NCBI GenBank assembly: GCA_038206395.1
Contig: JBBRAX010000010.1
Location: forward strand, 92,194 to 156,193
Direction: 5' to 3'
From: JAGSPQ01 sp038206395
Lineage (GTDB): Bacteria; Myxococcota; Myxococcia; Myxococcales; Myxococcaceae
Length of the DNA stretch: 64,000 bases
Of this stretch, positions 33,101 to 42,600 are shown one piece after another. The notes beneath the pieces were generated by a model. That model was given only the letters and a program-made list of their open reading frames with translations, had not been told where the DNA came from and ran no database searches. A program made the position numbers and the translations under genes. Every line of letters begins with the position of its first letter. The first letter of the stretch is position 1.

Positions 33101-35492
33101 GACGAGCTCGACGCTCTACCAGCGCAGCTACCGGCCCCGCCCGGTGAAGACGCCGTCGCAGAACAAGCCAGACGCGGTGGGCAACGCCCGGCCTCAGCCA
33201 GAACGAAGCAGGGAAGAAGACCGCAAGGACAAGTCGATGGACGACGCCTCGCCTTCGGCCGGCGCAGCGATGGAGTCGGCCGCGCCGATGGCGGCGCCAG
33301 CGATGAGGGCGGCGGGGCCAGCGAAGAAGGCGATGGCCAAAGAGTCCGCCGCCGACCGCGATGAAGAGAGCAACGACGGCGAGAAGCAGGGCGGCGCGGC
33401 GCCAATCAAAGTGCGAACGGACTTCAGCACCTCGGCTGGCTGGTTCGCGGCGCTGACGGGGAAAGTGGGAGGCCCGGTGCAGGCGACGGCGAAGCTCACC
33501 GACTCGCTGACGTCCTGGCGGGCGATCGCGACGGTCGTCACCGATGGCGCGCACTTAGGGGTCGGCCGCGCGACCGTGCGCACCGAGAAGCCGCTGATGG
33601 TGCGCCTGCAGGCACCTCGCTTCTTCACCGAGAAAGACGAGGTCACGCTGTCGGCGATCGTCACCAGCCGGCTGCCTTCCACCGCGGACATCGACGTCGC
33701 GATCAGCGCGCCCGGCCTGAAGGCGCTGGGCAACCCGCGCACGGTGCTGAAGGTCGAGCCCGGCAAAGACGTTCGCTTCGACGTGCGGTTCTCGGTCGTC
33801 GAGCCCGGTGACATCAAGGTGAAGGCCGTCGCGAAGGGCGGCAACAAGTCAGACGCGATGCAGCTCGAGCTGCCTTCGGTCGTTCACGGCGCCGCGCAAC
33901 GCGCCTTCTTCGCCGGCCGCCTCGCCGACAAGTTCAGCTTCGAGATCGACCTGCCCGAGAAGCGCAAGCCCGCGCTGACGAAGCTCGAGCTCCAGCTGTC
34001 GCCGTCGCTGCTGGCAGTGATGTTCGATGGCCTGCCATACCTCGCGCAGTACCCGTACGGCTGCGTCGAGCAGACGCTGTCGCGCTTCGTCCCCGCGTCG
34101 ATCGCGGCGCGCACTGTGAAAGACCTCGGCCTGCCGGCGAATCGCGTGCCCGAGAACCTGAACGACATGGTGCAGGCCGGCTTGCAGCGGCTCTATTCCT
34201 TCCAGCACGGCGATGGCGGCTGGGGCTGGTGGCAGACAGACGCGACCAACAAGTGGATGAGCGCGTACGCGGTGTACGGCCTGTCGATGGGCAAGGAAGC
34301 GGGGCTCGAGGTCGATGGCAACGTCATCGCTCGCGGCCGCGCGTACCTGGCCCAGGCCCTGGGCGGCGCGCTGAACGAGCCCGAGACGCACGCGTTCATG
34401 GTGTTCGCGCTGGCGCGCACCGGTGGCGCTCCGAAGCCGGCGCTCGACTCGGCTTTCGCGAACCGAACGAAGCTGTCTGCGCGAGGCCGGGCGCTGGTCG
34501 CCCTCGCGTTGCTCGAGCAGAAGGACAAGCGGGCCCGCATCGCGGTCGAGAACCTGGACGACGTGGTGAAGGCCGCCGCGAGCCGGCCTGATGCCGCCGT
34601 CGGTGACGCCACCACCGCGTGGAGCACCTCGGCCGCCATCGAGGCCACCGCGTACACGCTGATGGCGATGGTGAAGTACGACCTCAACTCGCCCAACATC
34701 AAGCCGCTGACGGACTTCCTGGTGCTGCGCCGCAACGGCGGTAAGTGGCGCACGACCCGCGACACTGCCTTTGCGATCTACGCGCTGTCCGAGTTGGCAA
34801 AGCAGGAAGGCGCTGGCGCGAAGTCGGGCACCTTCATCGTCAGCGTGAACGGCAAAGAGGTGAAACGGATTTCCTTCGAGCGGGGCGGGCTGGATCTCAC
34901 CGCGCCGCTGGTGTTGCCCGACTCGGCTTTCAAGGGCGGCAAGAATTTGATCGAGGTGCGCCGCGACGGCGGAGCGACTGGCTACTACGCGGCCACCTTC
35001 GACTTCTTCAACCAGAACGACTTCATCAAGGGGCTGGGCGGCGACGTCGTCGTCACGCGCAAGTACACCCTGCTCGGCCGGCCCGCGGCAGAGAAGGCAG
35101 AGGCGCCGACCGAGTACGGCATGCCGGTGGAGTCAGGCGTCCGCGTGCGCGTCGACCTCGAGGTGAAGGCCAACAAGGCGGTCGAGTTCCTGATGGTGGA
35201 AGACCTGAAGGCGGCGGGCTTCGAGACGGTGCTGCTCAAGTCGGGACCCGAGGTCTGCAACTACCAGTGCGCCCATGCCGAGCTGCGCACCGACCGCGTC
35301 GCGATGTTCCTGCAGCAGATCCCGGTCGGGGTGACGAAGCTCAGCTATGAGCTGCGCGCCGAAGTGCCCGGGAAGTTCGCGGCGCTGCCGGCGCGGGTCG
35401 AGGCGATGTACGCGCCTGAGATCACCGCGACCAGTGACGAGATGCGGTTCGAGGTGAGAGACGCGCCCGACAAGCCGGTCGCGGCTCAGTAG
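30162..35492 (+). CDS. Bacterial alpha-2-macroglobulin-like protease inhibitor
   Basis: 1776 residues from ATG 30162 (MTRFTLLALAFASTAESA, signal peptide without lipobox Cys, so periplasmic or secreted). N-terminal TPR-like helices (about 25-270) precede MG domains with the MG2 motif LTDRPLYKPGETVGFKIFLR and TDRILYKPGEKVALKLR. An Ala/Met/Pro-rich bait-like loop lies near residue 1030-1090. The thioester site C1301-V-E-Q1304 (YGCVEQTLSRF) is intact within a TED toroid. Such proteins trap proteases covalently. The usual partner pbpC is absent; a VIT-VWA gene lies 8 kb away. Confidence 0.88.
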   Translation: MTRFTLLALAFASTAESAQDTSFDGANKYLREASFARACDGFTSFLKANPTSPLVREATAKRAASCLRVGKGNTYNELKELADKGEKDFARAYAAWAMAERGERQFSAALPLLKQAAGGDDRASKEARDLFVRGALLEMERNGYDRPRVNTLAEEVLSLSGSVNDKAKARLLRARSNLQDAKSAAAGEAELKSIGEGNSELADDALYDLAMRRENEQKFPAALEIYDGIVSRFSATTSNMRESAQSRAAEIRRPSISTSVSYIELQGMKPQVSVAFRNVTSAKWKVRKLDPAGLPKESAQQGEQEFARAPGPVLSTWESKLTAPGAYAQGSTQFELEVKEPGAYALEVVADGKHSYQTFALVTQTVTVLKVAKDSAVTFTCDAETGKAAAGAEATLFVYDYDGSSTYEKLTAKADEVGVARFDLKKFKRPQVTAWVNSGPHWSWARASTNYFAGSEERLGWVLTDRPLYKPGETVGFKIFLRSRTDGPSVPVRGESFMFVVRDAAGRELGKPQLKTNELGTATFELKLAKTAQLGTYSFYLSGGQRSYQLGTNNFRVEEYKPPEYTVSVAPVGKPKPLDAVKFKVAASFFFGGPVANASGRAIVTVKSWNHQWKPWPEDLENAPPTFYGRRGYDDDDGYYGRRGSYYQPQLATHTLQFKTGADGTAEVEVPVTTNTERYPGITWDIQVFVTDASRREVNGRGTINAAAQPFFADVRTDRILYKPGEKVALKLRAEDANGRPESPELIARLVKLGEASSSPTIAEKKVKLVGGKGDVSLDADALGPVRVELRAAADGPVLAAADIWLTNEAKPMIPSNGGFQLFTDRGPLRSGQMLRVLLVTPTAGGHALISIESEKLNVAKAVELNGRARFLELPLTADMAPNCWLHVARIENLQQLITNIPIRVLGAENELDVKVKLSAEQTEPGQPVTATVTLSGNAPQGASSETALSFVDEALFALEPENTGFVSYFGRKPRQQLVQTSSTLYQRSYRPRPVKTPSQNKPDAVGNARPQPERSREEDRKDKSMDDASPSAGAAMESAAPMAAPAMRAAGPAKKAMAKESAADRDEESNDGEKQGGAAPIKVRTDFSTSAGWFAALTGKVGGPVQATAKLTDSLTSWRAIATVVTDGAHLGVGRATVRTEKPLMVRLQAPRFFTEKDEVTLSAIVTSRLPSTADIDVAISAPGLKALGNPRTVLKVEPGKDVRFDVRFSVVEPGDIKVKAVAKGGNKSDAMQLELPSVVHGAAQRAFFAGRLADKFSFEIDLPEKRKPALTKLELQLSPSLLAVMFDGLPYLAQYPYGCVEQTLSRFVPASIAARTVKDLGLPANRVPENLNDMVQAGLQRLYSFQHGDGGWGWWQTDATNKWMSAYAVYGLSMGKEAGLEVDGNVIARGRAYLAQALGGALNEPETHAFMVFALARTGGAPKPALDSAFANRTKLSARGRALVALALLEQKDKRARIAVENLDDVVKAAASRPDAAVGDATTAWSTSAAIEATAYTLMAMVKYDLNSPNIKPLTDFLVLRRNGGKWRTTRDTAFAIYALSELAKQEGAGAKSGTFIVSVNGKEVKRISFERGGLDLTAPLVLPDSAFKGGKNLIEVRRDGGATGYYAATFDFFNQNDFIKGLGGDVVVTRKYTLLGRPAAEKAEAPTEYGMPVESGVRVRVDLEVKANKAVEFLMVEDLKAAGFETVLLKSGPEVCNYQCAHAELRTDRVAMFLQQIPVGVTKLSYELRAEVPGKFAALPARVEAMYAPEITATSDEMRFEVRDAPDKPVAAQ

Positions 35493-35550
35493 GGCGATTC
35501 GTTCCACCGCATCGGCCGACATCGCGAAGAGGCCGCGCACGAGGTCGCCG

Positions 35551-35615
35551 AACACTGAAGCAGACGATCAATACGTACTCGGTCATGCCCTGGCCGCGTT
35601 TATGGTGGTTTTCAC
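35551..35615 (-). pseudogene. Remnant of a Flp/Tad-type pilin N-terminus
   Basis: The minus-strand frame KRGQGMTEYVLIV, with M at 35586, matches the prepilin core (RGQGMTEY-IIIV) of Flp-type pilins. No start codon precedes it in this frame (a GTG at 35615 is out of frame by one), and the hydrophobic helix breaks off after VLIVCFSV. It looks like a decayed fragment in the 247-base gap between two genes. Confidence 0.4.
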
Positions 35616-35739
35616 GGCTGGTCTCGATTTCAGCCTTCGCGCTACCCGCAAGGCCCTGAAACCACTCGCGGTCTAGCGCGCGGCGGTCCCAGCCTGGAAA
35701 ATTGCACCCGGAAATGGTCGCGCGGGTCTGGCTGGCAAC

Positions 35740-36330
35740 ATGAAAGCCACGCTGCTCGCCGCCCTCGCCTTCTTCTCTACCGCCTGCGCCACCACCCGGA
35801 ACCAGGCGGCAACCCGCTTCGACGGGCTCGATGACAAAGAGATCGCGATGCTGGCGGTGAAGGAAGCGTTGGGCGAGCTGCACGTGGTGGAAGACGTCGA
35901 CCAGGAATCGTCGGAAGTCGTCCGCGGCACGCCGGCCTTCGGCAACCGCGACGAGCGCCTCGCCTACGACGCCCGCCTCGAGCAGGCCCTTCGCTCGAAG
36001 CTCACCGGCCAGGCCCCCGTGCTCGACCAGCTCGCCGCCGCTTGCGCGTTTTCGCAGAAGAAGGGCTTCGCCGTCTGGCCGAAGGAATCGCTGAAGGCGC
36101 AGGCGATGTGCTCGTGGGCCGACGCCTCGGTCAGCCTCCACTCGCTGTGGAAGAAGCCGCGCCTGCACCTCATCTACTTGAACACCCTGCTCGACGTGGT
36201 CAACGACCCCGACTACTCGCTGCAGGTGCTGAACAAGTTCGACGCGATGTCGAACGCGCCCCGCGAAGGCTACGTGTTCAAGCTCGGCGCCTGGGACAAG
36301 GTCGAAGGCTTCCGCGTCGCCGCCCGCTAG
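35740..36330 (+). CDS. Predicted lipoprotein of unknown function
   Basis: 196 residues. Signal MKATLLAALAFFSTAC (lipobox Cys 16) followed by ATTRNQAATRF. The mature part is mostly helical with FDGLDDKEIAMLAVKEALGELHVV and two or three Cys (AACAFSQ, MCSWAD). No family recognised. Its TAG overlaps the stop of the convergent MopE-like gene in CTAG (36327-36330). Confidence 0.65.
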   Translation: MKATLLAALAFFSTACATTRNQAATRFDGLDDKEIAMLAVKEALGELHVVEDVDQESSEVVRGTPAFGNRDERLAYDARLEQALRSKLTGQAPVLDQLAAACAFSQKKGFAVWPKESLKAQAMCSWADASVSLHSLWKKPRLHLIYLNTLLDVVNDPDYSLQVLNKFDAMSNAPREGYVFKLGAWDKVEGFRVAAR

Positions 36331-39300
36331 TTCGGGACGCAGACCCCGTTCGGATCGCAGCTGGTCGCGCCCACGCAGCCCGCGGCGCAAGGCTGGAAGC
36401 GGAACAAGTCCACCGATTCGCCTGCGCTGCCCGCGCCGCCGGTAGACGCCACGCCACCCTGCGAGATGCCCCCGGTGCCGCCCTTGCCACCCGTGTTCGT
36501 CGCGCCCGAAAGCAACGTGTTGCTCGCGGTCAGCGCCGAGACGTCGAAGTTGTAGCTGGCGATGCCGAAGGACGCGCCGCCCGCACCGCCGCCACCGCCA
36601 CCGCCGGGGCCGCCGTTGCCGCCTTCGCCGCCCTTCCCGCCTGTCGAGCTGCTCCACCGCATCGCGACGCCGCCGAAGCCGCCGATGCCACCGACCCCGC
36701 CCGCTCCGCCGAAGCCGCCGAAGCCGCCATCACCACCGCGGCCCCGCTGAAGCCGGTTGCCGAGAATCGTCGGGCCCACGCCCACGCCAGTTCGCGCGAT
36801 GAAGACGCCAATCGACGCGCCGCCTGCGCCACCCGCGAAGCCCCCGTTGCCGCCACAGCCGCCAGCCGCGCCTCCGCCGCCGGTCGCTCCAATTTCCCAG
36901 CCGTTGCAGCCGAAAGAGAACTTCGCTACTCCGCCGCCCGCGCCACCGCCGCCACCGCCCTGCGCGACGATGCCCGAGGTGCCGCTCTCTGCGCCGTTCG
37001 GGGAAGCGACCCACACGCCATTCACCACGCTGCCCGTGCGCGCCCGCGCCGGAGCGCCGCTTCCCGCCGAGCCCGCCAACCCATCAGCCCCCGGCAGCCC
37101 ATCGGCGCCGTCATGTGGCTGAATCATCGAAGGCCAGCCGGATTCCGTCACGTGGCTGCAGCCGTTGCCCGACATGCTGTCGAAGCTCCAGTCCCAACCG
37201 CCGCGTCCCTGTCTCGCTCCGGCCGGGAGCGCCGTCCACGCCTGCTGCACGCCCTGGTTCCCGCTGAAGTTGTAGCTGGGGCACACCGCGCCGCCGCCAG
37301 CGGTGCCGTTGACGCTCGGCACTGCCGCGCTGCACGACGAATTCGTACCCGCGGTGCCGCCCGCCCTCACGTTTCCGGGGCCGCACGCGCCGTTCATGAA
37401 GAAGTTGCTGTTGATTCCGGCCACCCCGTCGAGCGCGGTCGACGCCTGCCGCCCGAAGCCCTGCTGTCCGGTGAGCCCACGTCCGCCTGCGCCGCCGCGG
37501 CCGCCGAGGATGTCGTTGTGCTGCAGCACGAACTGCGGGCCGACGTCCTTCAGGTACACCGCGATCGAGGTCGGGCCGGGTTGACCGTCAGGCGTCGCGC
37601 CCGAGGCGTCGAGCCCGATCAACGTGAAGCCAGCGACGACCGTGGCGGTGACGCCGTTGCCCAGGTTCTCGGCGTGAATTGCTGCCAGCGCCGCCATGCT
37701 CGCGGGCTGCGCGACGATCGCTGTCAAGTGCACCTGCGGGTTCCGTTTCGAGAAGTCGCTGCTGTAACCGCCGAACAGCTGCGCGCCGTCGAACAGCCGC
37801 AGGCTCTCGCGGTACGAGCCCTGCGCGACGAGCACGTACTGCTTTCCTTGCGCCTGCTGCGCTGCGAGCCCGGCCGCAATCGTCTGCAGCGGAGCCGTGC
37901 GCGTTCCATTGCCGCCCACCGCCGCCGTCGCGCTGACGAAGATCGCATCGGTCGTCACGCCGTCGACGCCGTCACAGTTCTCGTCGACCCACGAGGTGGT
38001 AGTGCCCGGCGCGCGATCCGGCAGGTCGGTGGTGGTGTTGCCCTGCACGCGGCGGCACTCACAGCCGTTGGGCTGCTGGCCATCGACGTCGACCCACTCG
38101 AAGGTGGTGCCGAGCATCGTCTCGGTCAGGCACGGGCCGCGGGTGCAGACGGGCATCGCGGGCGTGGTGTCGCAGACGCCGGTGGTGTGCTGCAGCGCGG
38201 GCGAGAAGTACTTGGTGCAGTCGTTGTTGCAGAAGCCGCAGTGCTGCGTGGCGTCGTACCGGCCGGTGGCCGCGTTGCGGAAGCCTTCGTCGACGCGCAG
38301 GTCGCAGTTGTTGTCTTTGCCGTCGCAGATTTCCGGGTTGAAGGAGTCAATGTCGCAGCTGCTCCACGTCGTCGACGCCTGGCAGCGCTCGAAGCCTTTG
38401 CACACCGAGACACTGCACGACCGCGTCGCGCCCACCGTGCTCGCGCGGCAGGTGCAGGTGCCCGACTGCGGCACGCACTGGTTTCCGGCCGAGCAGGCGT
38501 AGCCGGTGGGGCAAGGGCCGAGGGTTGAGCCCGCTCCGCAGCCGCGGCCGCAGACCTTCGCGCCGTCGATGGTCAGGCACTGGCTGCCGGTGCCGATGCA
38601 GTCGGCGTCAACGCCACACGGGCGGCACAACGTGTCGAGCAGCGCAAGGCACTGCGTCGGCGCCGCGACGGGCCACGGGAAGAAGCCCGGCTCACACGCG
38701 AGGACCACGCACCCGGGGCCGCACTTCGTCTGCGTGGCGTGGGGGATGGCTCGACAGTCGTTCTGGCACTCGCCGCAGTGATCGATGCGCGAGTACACGC
38801 CGCCGTCCTGAAAGCCGTCGTCGATGATCCCGTTGCAGTCGTCGTCCTGCCGGTTGCAGACCTCGGCGCCCGGCTCAGGAGCGGCGCACACCAGCCCCGC
38901 GGTCGCGAGACAGCGCTGCGGCCCCGTGCAGCTGCGGCCATTCGTGGTGCGCGTGCAAGGCGGCGGCGTGAAGTCGTCGATGCTGCCATTGCAGTCGTCA
39001 TCCACGCCGTTGCACCTCTCTTCGAGTGCAGTCGGAGCGACGCACCCCGTGAACCCGCCATCGGCCTGACACGTCTGGTTGCCCAGGCACGCGCCGAAAG
39101 CGTTTCGCGGGCCGCGGCACGGCTTCTGAAGTCCCAGCGTCTCGGCGAGGCAGTCGCACGTCTTCCCCTGCGGAATGCACTGCTTCACCCCGGCAGAAAC
39201 AGTCGTGCACTGGTACAGCGACGGGCACGGCTCGTACGAGCAGTCGCGACCGCAGAAGCTGCCACCGTCGAGCACCAGGCACTTGTCTGCCCCCGACGCA

Positions 39301-39686
39301 CCGCACTCGGCGTCGACAGTGCAGCCCTGGCACAGCAGCGGCTGCGCGACGGCACACAGGCTCTGGGCCGCCAAGCTCTTGCAGGTGTAGCTGTCAGGGC
39401 ACGCGTCGAGCTCGCACGGCCGCGTGCAGAAGGCGCCCGTCGGCCCACCGATGCAGCGATCGGACTCGCACTGCGTCCCTGCATCACACGGCTCGCCGAA
39501 CCGCAGCGCGCCGCGGAACTTCCCGCCATCCCCTTCGTCGAGCACGCGGCACACCTGGTCGACGCAGCGAAGGCCCGTCGGGCAGTCGAGGTCGAACACG
39601 CACGGCGCCGTGATTGGGTACACCTGGGTGCGGCCGCAGCCGGCGAGCACGAGCAGCAGCGACGCGATTCGAGCGAGCCGTGCCAT
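36327..39686 (-). CDS. MopE-type repeat lipoprotein with beta-helix and Gly-rich C-terminus (second of two)
   Basis: 1119 residues from ATG 39686 (overlapping the upstream stop as TGATG); lipobox SLLLVLAGC. The N-terminal half has Cys-rich EGF-like/Dickkopf-like units and at least three MopE motifs: CNGVDDDCNGSIDD, CNRQDDDCNGIIDD and CDGKDNNCDLRVDE, Asp-rich sites that may bind Ca or Cu. Then NGTRTAPLQTIAAGLAAQQ starts a parallel beta-helix (DUF1565-like) with GAQLFGGYSSDFSKRN. The last 350 residues are Gly-rich turns. Probably exposed on the cell surface; function unknown. Confidence 0.82.
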   Translation of the reverse strand: MARLARIASLLLVLAGCGRTQVYPITAPCVFDLDCPTGLRCVDQVCRVLDEGDGGKFRGALRFGEPCDAGTQCESDRCIGGPTGAFCTRPCELDACPDSYTCKSLAAQSLCAVAQPLLCQGCTVDAECGASGADKCLVLDGGSFCGRDCSYEPCPSLYQCTTVSAGVKQCIPQGKTCDCLAETLGLQKPCRGPRNAFGACLGNQTCQADGGFTGCVAPTALEERCNGVDDDCNGSIDDFTPPPCTRTTNGRSCTGPQRCLATAGLVCAAPEPGAEVCNRQDDDCNGIIDDGFQDGGVYSRIDHCGECQNDCRAIPHATQTKCGPGCVVLACEPGFFPWPVAAPTQCLALLDTLCRPCGVDADCIGTGSQCLTIDGAKVCGRGCGAGSTLGPCPTGYACSAGNQCVPQSGTCTCRASTVGATRSCSVSVCKGFERCQASTTWSSCDIDSFNPEICDGKDNNCDLRVDEGFRNAATGRYDATQHCGFCNNDCTKYFSPALQHTTGVCDTTPAMPVCTRGPCLTETMLGTTFEWVDVDGQQPNGCECRRVQGNTTTDLPDRAPGTTTSWVDENCDGVDGVTTDAIFVSATAAVGGNGTRTAPLQTIAAGLAAQQAQGKQYVLVAQGSYRESLRLFDGAQLFGGYSSDFSKRNPQVHLTAIVAQPASMAALAAIHAENLGNGVTATVVAGFTLIGLDASGATPDGQPGPTSIAVYLKDVGPQFVLQHNDILGGRGGAGGRGLTGQQGFGRQASTALDGVAGINSNFFMNGACGPGNVRAGGTAGTNSSCSAAVPSVNGTAGGGAVCPSYNFSGNQGVQQAWTALPAGARQGRGGWDWSFDSMSGNGCSHVTESGWPSMIQPHDGADGLPGADGLAGSAGSGAPARARTGSVVNGVWVASPNGAESGTSGIVAQGGGGGGAGGGVAKFSFGCNGWEIGATGGGGAAGGCGGNGGFAGGAGGASIGVFIARTGVGVGPTILGNRLQRGRGGDGGFGGFGGAGGVGGIGGFGGVAMRWSSSTGGKGGEGGNGGPGGGGGGGAGGASFGIASYNFDVSALTASNTLLSGATNTGGKGGTGGISQGGVASTGGAGSAGESVDLFRFQPCAAGCVGATSCDPNGVCVPN

Positions 39687-42600
39687 CAGAAGCTCTGCAC
39701 CGCAGCCACCGGGCCTTGAGATCCATTCGTGCCGCTCGAGCTGCTGCCCGCAGGAGACGCCCCGCCGCTGCCACCCTCGCCCGCCGCGTTCACCGGCGCC
39801 GGCGCGATCACGTTCTTCGGCCCTAAGTTCGCGCCCGCGATGTTCTGCCCCGCGATGCCCGCGACCAGGCCGCCGCAGCCGCCGCCACCACCGCCACCCG
39901 CGCCGCCCGTGCCGCCGCGACCACCCGGCCCGCCCAGCCCCGCGCACCAGGCCGCCGTCGTGTTCACTCCGCCGCGTCCGCCCGGGCCACCCAGGCCGCC
40001 GTAGCCACCTGCGCCGCCGTCACCGCCCAGGCCACCGAAGCCGAGGTCGATCAAGTTGCCCTGCACCAACGGCACCGCGCCGACGATGAAGAGCGTGAAG
40101 GCTCCGCCGCCCGACGCGCCGCCGAAGCCCGACGTTCCCGCGCAGCCGCCTGCACCACCGCCGCCGCCGGTCGCTCCGAGATCGCCGACGCGGTTGCCGA
40201 TGGTGCACGTCGCCGGGTTCTGGTTCTTGACGCAGCCGCCCGCGCCACCCCCACCACCGCCGCGCCCGTGCGTCACGTTCGACGCGCCACCCGTGCCGTT
40301 GCGTCCGACCCATTCGTCGCCGACCAAGAGGCCCGCGGCCGACGAGCAGCCGAGGCCGCCGATCGCATTCGAGCCGTCGCCGCCGTTCTGGGCTGCGCCG
40401 CCGTTCAACCCGTCGCCCGGCACCGTGCAGTCGTATTTGCAGAACGCGTCCTGAACCAGCGGCTCGGAGTGCCGGTAGATCGCGTTGCTGCCGCCGCGGC
40501 CGTTGCCGTTCGCGTTCGTCAGGTAGCCCTGCGGATCCAGGTTGGGGCTCACCGCTGCGCCCGCGAAGCCCGTCGTGTCCGTCGGACAAACGGCATTCGC
40601 GCCGCCCGAGCCACCCGCCTGTGCTTCGTTCGCGCAGCTCGGCGACATGCACTCTTTCGCGTCGAGGCCGTTGTTGCCCGCCACGCCCGAGACGCCCGCC
40701 AGCCCGGGGCTCGCGGCGACCGCATCGCCACCGCGGCCACCCACGAGGTGGTTGTTGCGAATCTCGAGGCCCGGCGAGTCCTTCACGTACATCGCGTAGC
40801 TGTTGCGCGCGGGCTGGGCGGGGTTGGGCCGCGTCGTCACGTCGTAGCCGCGAATCGTGAAGCCGGCGATGACGGTGCGCGTGCTCAACGACTCGGCGTT
40901 CACCGAGCCGAGCCGCGCCGTCGCAATCGACCAGTCGGGCTCGGGCGCTTCGATGAAGGTCGGGAAGGCGGTGACGTCGCGCTTGCTGAAGTCGCTGGAG
41001 TAGCCGCCGTACAGGCCCGCTCGATTCACCAGCACCACCTGCTCCATGTACGTGCCCTGCGCGACGAAGATCGCCGAGTGGCTCGCGCTGTTGAAAGCCG
41101 CCAACGCTTCGCGAATCGTCTTGAAGGGACTTGCGCGCGTGCCGAGGCTCTGCGGCGATTGCGCCCAGACGTACAGGGCCTTCGCCGCGGTGCCGTCGAC
41201 GCCGTCGCAGTTGCGATCGACGTTCGGCAGGCCGGCGGTCGGGTAGGTGTCGAAGGTGTCGGGCTCGTCGACGACCGCCTGCGCCGCGCACTCGCAGCCG
41301 TTCGACTCTTCCTGGTCTGCGTTCGCGAAGGTGTGGTCGACGACGCAGACGTTCTGCGCGCAAGTCGACCCCGACCCGAACGAAGCAGTGCAGACGGAAT
41401 CGGTGGTGCACGCCTGGCCGCAGAAGCCTCCGCTGCATGACTCGCCCACCGCGCAATCACCCGGGCCCCCGCACGCCTTCACGCACTGGTGGAAGACGGG
41501 GCTGCACGTCTTGCCGCCCGTACACTCGGCGTCGACGCGGCACAGCCCGCCGCCCGCCACCGTCTGGTTGTTGCACGACACGATCCGGCACTGCGGAGCG
41601 CCCGCGTCTGGCCGGCACCCGCCGTTCGCGTGCTGAATCGTGGGGCTCCACCGCGCGAGGCAGTTCGTCGAGCAGTTGCCGCAGTGGGCGTCGGTGTCCC
41701 ACGTGCCGGTGTTCTGGGTGTTGATCAGCCCGTCGTCGACGGTGCCATTGCAGTCGTTGTCCGTGCCGTCGCAGAGCTCGACCGTCGTCATCGAGGTGTC
41801 GCAGACCCCGAAGGTGCCGCTGGGCTGGCAGGTCTGCTGGCCGACGCAGGTGGTCGCTCCGCTGGTCTTGAAGCACGACCGGGTGAAGCCCGTGCCGCCC
41901 GGGGTACACACGCACGAATTGTTCGCCGGCACGCACTGCTTCTTCCCGCCCACCAACTGGCAGAGGTTATCGGCGGGGCAGCAGTCGCGCTGGCCGGTTG
42001 CTCCCGTGCAGCTGGGGTAGGGAGAAGCCGGCTCGCACGACTGGGCGCAGTAGCTGCCGGGGTCGGTGCCGACGGCGACGCAAGAATCGCCAGGCACCAC
42101 GCAGTCGCTGCTGGTGGCGCACGGCCGGCACTGCGACGTCACCGCCGCCTCACAGACACGCGGGCCGGCCAGCGGCGACGGATAGAAGCCCTTGACGCAC
42201 TGCTTCGGGGTGCAGGTCAGCGTGCCGGCGATGTCGTCGCACGACGCGGTCGACGGGCCGCCATCGGTGACGAGGTTCTTCAGCGTGACGAAGCAGTCGT
42301 TGGTGCACTCGCCGCACGCGCGCACGCTGGTGTAGCCGCCATCGGGGCCACGCAGGCCGTCGTCGATCACGCCATTGCAGTCGTCGTCGACGCCGTTGCA
42401 GGTCTCTGCCGTCGGAGTGGGCGCGCTGCACTGGAAGGAGCCGCCCCCGTCGGCGAGCCGGCCGCAGAAGTAGAGGCCCCTGCAGGTGAGCCCGCTGGTG
42501 CAGTTGGGGAAGCCCACCAGGCCCGAGGTGTCGAGCGCCGGGTCGGCTTGATCTGCCAGGCCATTGCAGTCGTCGTCGAGGCCGTTGCAGACCTCGGGCG

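Noticed and set aside
36430..40300. PE-PGRS-like or antisense Pro-rich proteins on the plus strand
   Set aside because: The Pro-rich plus-strand frames are the complement of the Gly-rich tails of the two MopE-type proteins.
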